From the NCBI RefSeq assembly GCF_001908235.1, contig NZ_LGHK01000213.1:1-34005 (forward strand): a DNA stretch of 34,005 bases. The letters are read 5' to 3'. The position numbers and the translations under genes were made by a program. This DNA comes from Bradyrhizobium sp. NAS96.2 (GTDB lineage Bacteria; Pseudomonadota; Alphaproteobacteria; Rhizobiales; Xanthobacteraceae). Every line of letters begins with the position of its first letter. The first letter of the stretch is position 1. Below, in pieces: positions 24,725 through 31,102 of the stretch. The notes under the pieces were generated by a model. It saw nothing but the letters and a program-made list of their open reading frames with translations. It did no database searches and was not told the DNA's origin.

Positions 24725-25522
24725 TCAGATGCGGCTCGACTGATCCGCCGATGACGCATCTGCAGCATCGTCTCGCTCGCGCGGGATCGGATCGAACAGC
24801 GAGAACAGCAACAACCCGGCGAGGAAGCCTCCGATATGCGCCTGCCAGGCAACGCTCGCCTCCTCACCGCCGAGCGACAGCGAGGTGGCGCCGAACAGGA
24901 TATTGACGCCGAACCAGATCGCCAGGAAGGCGAGCACCCGTCCGTTGCGCAGCGCCCGCCACAGCGACAGCGCGGGCACCTTGGCGGCCGCCTCGGCATC
25001 GCCGCGACTGAACGACAGGAAGCTGCCCTTCACGAAGGCGAAGCGGATCGCCGCCGCCATCGTCCCCGACACCGAGGCCGACGCGCCGATCATCGGCGCA
25101 ATCGCGTGCTCATGGGTCAGCAGATGCGCGAGCGCACCGGCGGCCGCGGTCACCGCCATGAAGACGAAGAAGCGCACGGCGCCGAAACGCCGTGCCAGTG
25201 CGCTGCCGAACGGCAACAGCCACAGCACGTTGAAGCCGATATGGGTGAGGTTGGCGTGCAGCAGCGAATAGGTGACGAAGGTCCAGACCTTGGCGCCCTC
25301 CCCGCCCGGAAAGGTGATGTCGAGCAGCGTCGAATCGTAGCGCTTCGGGATGAAGCCGAAGACGTCGATGGTCCAGTTCTCCATCTCCGGCGGCAACAGC
25401 ACCCGCAGATGGATCACCGCGATCAGGAGGATGTAGGCGGTGAGCGCCGCCGGCAAGGTCAGGATCGGCTCGCGCGGCGCCTCCGGCGGCGGCTCGAGCG
25501 GGGATTCGGGATGGGAGTCCAA
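24725..25522 (-). CDS. Rhomboid-family intramembrane serine protease
   Basis: 265 residues from TTG 25522; an in-frame stop lies a short way upstream and no ATG or GTG is available before residue 47, so TTG is the likely start. Six hydrophobic helices. The catalytic Ser is S148 in MIGASASVSG and the His is H228 in WQAHIGGFLAG; HIGFNVLWLLPFG supplies the conserved Asn in the preceding helix. The usual G-x-S-G reads G-A-S-A here. Proline-rich cytosolic N-terminus and a short acidic tail. Known: rhomboids cleave transmembrane substrates within the bilayer. Its upstream DNA holds the terminator and candidate RNA described separately, which may attenuate it. Confidence 0.92.
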   Translation of the reverse strand: MDSHPESPLEPPPEAPREPILTLPAALTAYILLIAVIHLRVLLPPEMENWTIDVFGFIPKRYDSTLLDITFPGGEGAKVWTFVTYSLLHANLTHIGFNVLWLLPFGSALARRFGAVRFFVFMAVTAAAGALAHLLTHEHAIAPMIGASASVSGTMAAAIRFAFVKGSFLSFSRGDAEAAAKVPALSLWRALRNGRVLAFLAIWFGVNILFGATSLSLGGEEASVAWQAHIGGFLAGLLLFSLFDPIPRERDDAADASSADQSSRI

Positions 25523-25638
25523 GGGGTCGACGACCTCGAAAGCGGCTGTGAATCAGAGATAGGCGGCTTTCACACCCCTGTGCAAGTGCACAATCCCGAA
25601 ATCGGACACAGGGTGCCGCACAGTGCCGGAATCGAGAC

Positions 25639-25672
25639 AAAAGAAAAGGGAGGGCGCTGAGAACACCCTCCC
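25639..25672 (-). terminator. Intrinsic (Rho-independent) terminator on the minus strand
   Basis: Read on the minus strand: GGGAGGG, an 11-nt loop, CCCTCCC, then TTTTCTTTT. This is the only stem with a proper T-tract in the window. It lies 117 nt upstream of the rhomboid start, where no protein gene ends, so it terminates either a small RNA or the rhomboid leader. Confidence 0.72.
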
Positions 25673-25838
25673 TGATCGGCTGGTCTTCTCGTGCCCCAGG
25701 AGGATCAGGGAGAACATCCCCACCCCTCCCCGCACGATGACCAAACTGTTTGACGCCACCTGTGTACCAACCACGCCGGCGCTTGGGGCAGCCGGCGAAC
25801 GGGAACGCGCGGACCCTACGTTGGAGTTCCCGGGACGC
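25639..25838 (-). ncRNA. Candidate structured small RNA or rhomboid leader/attenuator
   Basis: The minus strand from about 25838 to the terminator at 25639 can fold into consecutive perfect stems: CGGGAAC/GTTCCCG (25800-25806 with 25826-25832), CGCCGGC/GCCGGCG (25774-25780 with 25791-25797) and CTCCCTGATC/GATCAGGGAG (25703-25712 with 25668-25677). The last loop contains CCUCCU, complementary to ribosome-binding sites, as in several alphaproteobacterial trans-acting sRNAs. An exact CtrA box lies just upstream (25849-25864). No convincing protein is encoded; a 54-codon frame (ATG at 25717) with a purine-rich leader runs through the terminator. The 5' end is an estimate. It could be an independent sRNA or a terminated leader of the rhomboid mRNA. 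I cannot assign it to a known family. Confidence 0.45.
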
Positions 25839-25848
25839 CAAGGACATA

Positions 25849-25864
25849 GTTAAATTTACGTTAA
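25849..25864 (-). promoter_or_regulatory. Exact CtrA-type box in the rhomboid/PAS_5 intergenic region
   Basis: On the minus strand: TTAAC-GTAAAT-TTAAC, a full match to the CtrA consensus. It lies between two divergent structured RNAs: 150 nt before the PAS_5 gene and just upstream of the candidate minus-strand RNA. It could serve either direction. Binding is inferred from sequence only. Confidence 0.6.
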
Positions 25865-25921
25865 CAACACAAAGCTGCCGATAAGCCGCCCAAACCGCGG
25901 CCGCGGCATGGACGCTGCACA

Positions 25922-25996
25922 GCCTTCCCTGCACAACAGAGAAGGGAAGGCGCCTGAGCAAAACCGGGACAGAAGTGTCCCGCCGGGCCAGGCGCC
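25922..25996 (+). other. Highly structured 5' leader of the PAS_5 gene
   Basis: Two adjoining hairpins: GCCTTCCC/GGGAAGGC (25922-25929 with 25944-25951), and GGCGCCTG/CAGGCGCC (25949-25956 with 25989-25996) enclosing CGGGACA-GAAG-TGTCCCG (25965-25982). The outer stem ends 16 nt before the ATG at 26013, next to the CAAGG ribosome-binding site. The two outer stems share bases at 25949-25951. A role in translation control is inference. Confidence 0.45.
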
Positions 25997-26012
25997 GGGC
26001 AAGGTTCTTTAG

Positions 26013-26567
26013 ATGAAACACAGCTCCAGCCGCGAATTCTTCGCCTATTGGAATGCGAAGCGCGGCACCGCGCGTGCACCCGACCGGAGTGAGTTCGAGC
26101 CGTCCGCGGTGCGCGAGCTGCTGTCCGACATCTTCGTGCTGTCCTACGACGGCGAGACCCGCTTCCCCTTCCGCGTCGCCGGCACCCGGACCTCCGCCCT
26201 GCTCGGCTGCGACCTCAAGAACCGCAGCTTTTCCGCCCTGTTCACCGGCGAGAGCCGCGGCGAGATCGAGGACATCATCACCTGCGTCGTCGAAGAGACC
26301 CTGCCAGCCATCGCCGGCATCACCGCGACGACCGAAACCGGGTCCAAGGCGCATCTTGAACTGCTGCTGCTGCCCTTCACAGCCCGCGTCCATATGCCGG
26401 CGAGCCTCACCGGCCTGCTCGCCCCGTTCGAGGACGACGTCACAAGGCTGCACGACCTGGTCCTGACCTCGTGGCGTTACCTGCATCCCCAGGAGCGGTT
26501 CGTGCCGCGCACGCTGCGCAAGCTCGCGATCGCGCGCGGCCTGATGGTCTACGAGGGCCTGCGCTAG
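26013..26567 (+). CDS. PAS_5-domain protein (DUF1457 type)
   Basis: 184 residues with AAGG 8 nt before the ATG. The beginning SREFFAYWNAKRG and the core RSEFEPSAVRELLSDIFVLSYDG...FRVAGTRTSALLGCDLKNRSF are typical of the PAS_5 family found almost only in alphaproteobacteria. No output domain is fused. The C-terminal 40 residues are basic (RFVPRTLRKLAIARGL). Known: some single-domain PAS proteins of Caulobacter act in polarity and cell-cycle signalling; whether this one does is unknown. The leader is structured and preceded by a CtrA box. The cyclase gene follows after 130 nt on the same strand. Confidence 0.88.
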   Translation: MKHSSSREFFAYWNAKRGTARAPDRSEFEPSAVRELLSDIFVLSYDGETRFPFRVAGTRTSALLGCDLKNRSFSALFTGESRGEIEDIITCVVEETLPAIAGITATTETGSKAHLELLLLPFTARVHMPASLTGLLAPFEDDVTRLHDLVLTSWRYLHPQERFVPRTLRKLAIARGLMVYEGLR

Positions 26568-26697
26568 TCCCTGACGCCTGCTTTGGCGACGGGATGGCAG
26601 GAACCGGTCGCTTGCACCGCGGGCCGTGGAACTCTATTAGCTGGTGCGCCGCCACGGCGGGGGTGACCCGCTTATTGCAGTCGCGGCGGGGCTCGGC

Positions 26698-28431
26698 ATG
26701 TTTCGGAATTCGATCAGGCAGAAGATCGTCGGCATTGCCGCGGGACTGATCGTCCTCGCGGTGATCACCTCGCTGCTGTCCATGGTGATGGCGGGCCAGG
26801 TCGGCCATCTCCTGGACGAGCTCAACAACCGCTATATCCCCGCCTATGGCCATCTCGCCCGCGTCAACATCCGCTCGCTGGAGCGGTCCTTGGCGATGCG
26901 CCGGATGATGATGGCCAAGATGCACGCACCCGGCGAAGACGGCGGCTACGCCGCGGCGCGCAAGACCTTCGACGAGATCGAGCCGACGATCAAACGCGAG
27001 GCCGATGCCGCCCGCGTGCTGATCGACGCAATCATCGCCGATCCGTCGACGCCATCGGACAATGCAGCTCTCGGGCGTCTCGATGACCGCATCGACAATG
27101 CCGTCAACGATCTCCTGATGCGCCTGAACACCGAGAACAAGACGCTGCTCGAGCAACTCGATGCCCAGGAGTTCGCGGCCGCGAAAGCAACCACCCTCCG
27201 CGCCGATGTCCTGCGCGACGACTTCAGCAACAAGATCGAAGGCATCCGTGCCGACATGCTGGCGCAGGTCGCCTCGGCCGCCGCGAAGGTGATGAGTGCC
27301 CAGCAGCGGGCGATCATCATCTCCGGCGTCGTGACTGCGATTGCCGCGATCCTCGGCTTCGTGTTCGCGATGCTGGTCGGCAGCGGCATCACCCGCCCGG
27401 TGATGCGCCTGCTCGAGGGCACCCGCGAGGTCGAGGCCGGCCGCCTCGACGGTACCATCGCCATCACGACCCAGGACGAGATCGGCCAGCTGTCGGCGGC
27501 CTTCAACCGCATGATCGAGACGCTGCGCCACAACCAGCGCATCCGCGAAACGTTCGGCCGCTACATCAATCCGCGGATCGCCGAGGGCCTGCTCGAGCAG
27601 CCGGCAATCGCCGCCACCGAGGGCCAGCGCCGCATCATGACGGTGATGTTCTGCGACATGAAGGGCTTCACCAGCCTGAGCGAAGGCGTGACGCCGCGCG
27701 GCCTCGTCAAGATCATGAACCTCTATCTGTCGACGATGTCGGCGCCGGTCCACGCGCATCGCGGCATCATCGACAAATATATCGGCGACGCCATCATGGC
27801 CTATTGGGGCGCGCCCTTCGTCGAGGAAGCCGAGCAGACCCACCTCGCCGCACTTGCCGCCATCGACATGGTCGGCCAGGTCAACCAGCTGCGCAAGGAT
27901 CTGCCCGAGCTGCTCGGCGTGCGCGCGATCCCGGCCGACTGCGACATCAGGATCGGCATCGCCACGGGCGAGGCGCTGGTCGGCAGCATCGGCTCCGAAT
28001 TCATGATGAGCTACACGGTGCTCGGCGACACCGTGAACCTCGCCTCGCGGCTGGAAGGCGCCAACAAGTTCTACGGCAGCCGCAGCCTGATCTCGGAGGC
28101 GACCGCCGCGGCCTGCGCCACCATCATCGAGCTGCGCGAGATCGATCGTCTCGTCGTCGTCGGCCAGACCCAGCCGGTCGCCGTGTTCGAGATCATCGGC
28201 AAGAAGGACGAACTGTCGCCGGCGCAGACCGAACTGCGGCAGCACTACGCGGACGGTCTCGCCGCCTATCGCGAGCGCCGCTGGGACGACGCCGAGCTGG
28301 CCTTCGCCGCGGCACTGGCTGCGGTGCCGGGCGACGGACCGTCGACCGCAATGAAGGCGCGCGTTGCGGCCTTCAGGCAAAATCCGCCGGCAGCGGATTG
28401 GGACAGTGCCTGGCATCTGGAGCAGAAATAG
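26698..28431 (+). CDS. Membrane-bound class III adenylate/guanylate cyclase with HAMP domain
   Basis: 577 residues from ATG 26698 (MFRNSIRQKIVGIAAG); upstream in-frame codons lack support. Topology: transmembrane helix near 8-32, a periplasmic helical sensor (about 33-205), a second helix (about 208-232), HAMP (about 233-285) and the cyclase domain (about 310-495). Metal-binding aspartates D320 (VMFCDMKGF) and D364 (IGDAIMAYWG) are spaced as in active enzymes, and LGDTVNLASRLEGANK is intact. A short C-terminal helical segment (HYADGLAAYRERRWDDAELAF) is TPR-like. Known: makes cAMP, or less often cGMP, in response to a periplasmic signal. The signal is not known. Confidence 0.93.
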   Translation: MFRNSIRQKIVGIAAGLIVLAVITSLLSMVMAGQVGHLLDELNNRYIPAYGHLARVNIRSLERSLAMRRMMMAKMHAPGEDGGYAAARKTFDEIEPTIKREADAARVLIDAIIADPSTPSDNAALGRLDDRIDNAVNDLLMRLNTENKTLLEQLDAQEFAAAKATTLRADVLRDDFSNKIEGIRADMLAQVASAAAKVMSAQQRAIIISGVVTAIAAILGFVFAMLVGSGITRPVMRLLEGTREVEAGRLDGTIAITTQDEIGQLSAAFNRMIETLRHNQRIRETFGRYINPRIAEGLLEQPAIAATEGQRRIMTVMFCDMKGFTSLSEGVTPRGLVKIMNLYLSTMSAPVHAHRGIIDKYIGDAIMAYWGAPFVEEAEQTHLAALAAIDMVGQVNQLRKDLPELLGVRAIPADCDIRIGIATGEALVGSIGSEFMMSYTVLGDTVNLASRLEGANKFYGSRSLISEATAAACATIIELREIDRLVVVGQTQPVAVFEIIGKKDELSPAQTELRQHYADGLAAYRERRWDDAELAFAAALAAVPGDGPSTAMKARVAAFRQNPPAADWDSAWHLEQK

Positions 28432-28449
28432 CGCCGCGTCAGCCACCGC

Positions 28450-28836
28450 TTACAGCTGCGCCTCGATCGCCGCCTTGTCGATCACCGACCACACCTCCAC
28501 GATCTTGCCGTCACGGAATTTGTAGAACACGTTTTCGGTGAACGACACACGCCTGCCGTCGATGTCGAGTCCGAGAAATCTTCCCTGCGGCGAACAGTCG
28601 AACGCCAGCCGGCACGCAACATAGGACGCATCTGACACCAGTAGCGCGATGTTGAATCGAAGGTCCGGGATGTCGCGAAAATCCTGCTCCAGCATCTCGC
28701 GATAACCCGACAGACCGAGCCGCCGGCCGTTGTGGGACACGTCGTCGCCGACGAATTGGCCAAGCTGCGGCCAATCCTGCCGGTTCAGACAGGCAATGTA
28801 ATTCCGGTAGATCTCGGCGAGGTCCGTCTGCATCAT
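28450..28836 (-). CDS. SnoaL-like (ester cyclase/NTF2-fold) protein
   Basis: 128 residues from ATG 28836, with AAGGA 6 nt upstream; a second ATG follows at once. The NTF2-like pattern is clear: EIYRNYIACLNRQDWPQL, then GLSGYREMLEQDFRDIPDLRF and FYKFRDGKIVEVWSVIDKAA. The GYREML...IPDLRF arrangement matches SnoaL-type ester cyclases. Known: the fold includes polyketide cyclases and many small-molecule-binding proteins; the substrate cannot be told. Converges with the cyclase gene (18 nt). A small inverted repeat 30 nt upstream may be its operator. Confidence 0.85.
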   Translation of the reverse strand: MMQTDLAEIYRNYIACLNRQDWPQLGQFVGDDVSHNGRRLGLSGYREMLEQDFRDIPDLRFNIALLVSDASYVACRLAFDCSPQGRFLGLDIDGRRVSFTENVFYKFRDGKIVEVWSVIDKAAIEAQL

Positions 28837-28865
28837 CAATCGTCCTTGTCGCTGCGCGTCAGATT

Positions 28866-28881
28866 CTAACACCGAAGTTAG
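28866..28881. promoter_or_regulatory. Candidate operator upstream of the SnoaL-like gene
   Basis: CTAAC-ACCGAA-GTTAG is a perfect 5-bp inverted repeat 30-45 nt before the start codon on the minus strand. Short, so it could be chance; the position favours a regulator site. Confidence 0.3.
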
Positions 28882-29054
28882 TTTCAGTGCCGTCGTCGGA
28901 TCGCGAACCAGCCCGCACGCGCAAGTGCAACGTCCGGAAGCGACAGTGCGATTGCCGCATCAACAGATATTTTTCAGAACACGCGGAATGTCTCCTGCGA
29001 TCGAGAGTTAGTGCTTCAGACCAATGACGGTCCACGTCGAATCGGGAGGTGCGC

Positions 29055-29670
29055 ATGATCAAGTCACCGACGAAGCTCGCAATGCTTGCGGCATTTCTGA
29101 CAGCGCCGATCATCCTGTTCCCACTGCAGACCGCCCACGCTGCCGGCGGCGGCGGGGGTGGCGGAGGAGGAGCAGGCGGCGGAGAGCTCTACGGATCGAG
29201 CTACAGCACCCCCCGCTCCGCCATCCTACCCTCAGGAGAAGGGCAAGCGGACCACGCAGAAGAAAAGACCGGCCAAGCAATCCAGCTTCGACGATCCGGC
29301 ATTCCGTGACGGCTATCGCGCAGCCTATGCAACGATCTACGAGCGCAACGACTACGCCGCCGCCATCGAACAATTGCACGCGCTCGGCAACGACGATCAT
29401 CCCAACGTCGCCAATCTGATCGGCTACTCCTACCGCAAGCTCGGCGACTACAAGCAGTCGCAGGTCTGGTACGAACGTGCGCTGAAGGCCGATCCGAACC
29501 ACGTGCTGACGTGGAACTATTACGGCTTGTGGCAGATCGAACAGGGCAACCGCGATGCCGCCCAGTATCATCTGAGCCGGATCGCCGAAATCTGCGGCAC
29601 GACATGCGAGGAATATCGCTCGCTGGCAGCCGCGCTCGAGAAGCCGCCGGGGACAAGTCTCGTCTATTGA
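29055..29670 (+). pseudogene. Exported TPR protein interrupted by a frameshift in a C6 run
   Basis: From ATG 29055, with GGGAGG 5 nt upstream, the frame encodes a signal peptide (KLAMLAAFLTAPIILFPLQTAHA) and a Gly-rich stretch, then runs into unrelated sequence and stops at 29309. The +1 frame carries the rest: a basic Pro/Gln/Lys segment, then TPR-like helices (GYRAAYATIYERNDYAAAIEQLHALG, NLIGYSYRKLGDYKQSQVWYERAL, HVLTWNYYGLWQIEQGN) ending at 29670. Removing one C from the run at 29209-29214 joins the frames into a single 204-residue protein (...SYSTPAPPSYPQ...). It may be a true frameshift, a sequencing error in the homopolymer, or slippage. A separate start at 29158 in the second frame has no signal peptide. 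Role unknown; TPRs mediate protein contacts. Confidence 0.75.
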
Positions 29671-29850
29671 ACGAACTGGTCGCCTGCATGCGCAAAGGCA
29701 ATATGCAGGGATACATCGGCCCGGATGTCGCTCGCGCTCATCCGGGGCTGCGCGCGTGTCCGTTTTTGCGGGAATTTCGCCATTCCGATCCGCATGCGCG
29801 CCAACTAGTTTCCGCGCCGTGCGACCGAAGCGGATACGAGATCGATCATC

Positions 29851-30999
29851 ATGACCTGGCGGCTTCTCGCGTGGAGCGGCATCGCCGTGGCCGCGCTGGT
29901 TCCAATTGTTGGCGGCATCTGGCTCTTCACCCTGCCCGCCACATCGGCGTTCCGGGTTCAGCCGCCGATCGCGACGCAAGAGCACGACGCCACGCTCGCG
30001 GCGCTCAAGCCGAAGCGCGCCCGCCCGTTGATCGCGATCATCGGCATCAACGACATGACCGAGACCACCGACTATCTGATGCCCTACGGCATCCTCAAGC
30101 GTGCCGATATCGCCGATGTCGTCACGCTTGCGACCGGGCCAGGTCCGGTCACGCTGTTCCCGGTGCTGAAGGTCGAGCCTGATGCCACGATTGCGGCATT
30201 CGATGCTGCGCACCCCGACGGCGCCGACTACGTCATCGTGCCGGCGATGAGCCGCGACGACGATCCGGCCGTCATGCAATGGATCCGGCGGCAGGCGGAG
30301 CAAGGCGCCGTGATCGTCGGCATCTGCGCCGGCGGCAAGGTTGTCGCCGCGACCGGCCTGCTCGACGGACGGCGCGCGACCACGCACTGGTTCTACCTGA
30401 AGAACTGGCGCGACAATCATCCCGCGATCCGCTACGTCGCCGACCGCCGCATCGTGGTCGACCGCGGCGTCGCGACGACGACCGGCATTTCGGCGTCGAT
30501 GCCGATGTCGCTTACTTTGATCGAGGCGATCGCCGGCCGCGAGAAGGCCGAGGCCGTCGCCCGCGAGATCGGCCTGGCCGGCTGGGATGCGCGGCATGAC
30601 AGCAACGCCTTCAAGTTCACCCGCCCGTTCGCGCTGACAGCGATCCGGAACACGCTGGCATTCTGGAACCGGGAGCAGCTCGGCCTCGCACTTGTCCCTG
30701 ACGTCGACGAGGTCTCGCTGGCGCTGGTGGCGGACAGCTGGTCGCGCACCTATCGCTCGCACGCAGCGACCTTCGCCGCGAGCGCCGATCCCGTGACGAC
30801 CCGCAACGGCCTGCGCATCTATCCGCAAATCGTGGCCACCAGCTGGCCCGCGGACCGCCTGTTGCCCGCGGTCGGCGCGACACCGCCTGCGCAGGCGCTC
30901 GACCAGGTGCTTGCCGGGATCGAGGCACGCTATGGCTCGGGCACGGCGGACTTCGTCGCCGTCCAGCTCGAATATCCGAGAGGCCACGCCGTGCGCTGA
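29851..30999 (+). CDS. Membrane-anchored DJ-1/PfpI-family protein
   Basis: 382 residues. An N-terminal transmembrane helix or uncleaved signal (LLAWSGIAVAALVPIVGGIWLF) is followed by a DJ-1/PfpI (class I glutamine-amidotransferase-like) domain at about 58-240. The nucleophile elbow is intact (VIVGICAGGKVVAATGLL, C159) and is followed by RRATTHWFYLKNW and RIVVDRGVATTTGISASMP, as in the ThiJ/PfpI-AraC group. The last 140 residues have no HTH and no recognised domain. Known: the superfamily covers chaperones, glyoxalases and proteases; an exported version with this extension is unusual to me. Function unassigned. Confidence 0.85.
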   Translation: MTWRLLAWSGIAVAALVPIVGGIWLFTLPATSAFRVQPPIATQEHDATLAALKPKRARPLIAIIGINDMTETTDYLMPYGILKRADIADVVTLATGPGPVTLFPVLKVEPDATIAAFDAAHPDGADYVIVPAMSRDDDPAVMQWIRRQAEQGAVIVGICAGGKVVAATGLLDGRRATTHWFYLKNWRDNHPAIRYVADRRIVVDRGVATTTGISASMPMSLTLIEAIAGREKAEAVAREIGLAGWDARHDSNAFKFTRPFALTAIRNTLAFWNREQLGLALVPDVDEVSLALVADSWSRTYRSHAATFAASADPVTTRNGLRIYPQIVATSWPADRLLPAVGATPPAQALDQVLAGIEARYGSGTADFVAVQLEYPRGHAVR

Positions 31000-31040
31000 A
31001 AAGCGCCCCTCCATTCGCATTTGATAGTCTGCGATCCCCA

Positions 31041-31058
31041 TTGTCATCTGTTTGTCAT
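31041..31058 (+). promoter_or_regulatory. Candidate PHO box (PhoB site)
   Basis: TTGTCAT-CTGT-TTGTCAT: two identical 7-mers repeated every 11 nt, as in the PhoB consensus CTGTCAT-N4-CTGTCAT, with one mismatch per half. It lies 44 nt before the decarboxylase start. No clear -10 element follows. PhoB control is inferred. Confidence 0.5.
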
Positions 31059-31102
31059 GAATAGTGCCGACACGTCAGCGCCAGCACAGTTCGGGGACAC
31101 GC

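Noticed and set aside
25553..25774. 73-codon minus-strand frame, or a 54-codon version starting at the ATG at 25717 with a GGGGAGG-like leader
   Set aside because: It runs through the intrinsic terminator and the competing stems, has no recognisable domain, and its composition follows the RNA structure. A leader peptide remains possible but is not supported enough to list.
26440..28446. 668-codon open frame on the minus strand
   Set aside because: Antisense to the cyclase with HAMP domain, which has all its catalytic residues. No support for a second gene.
29802..29811. AACTAGTT palindrome upstream of the DJ-1/PfpI gene as an operator
   Set aside because: Eight bases only, with no flanking symmetry; too short to support a site.
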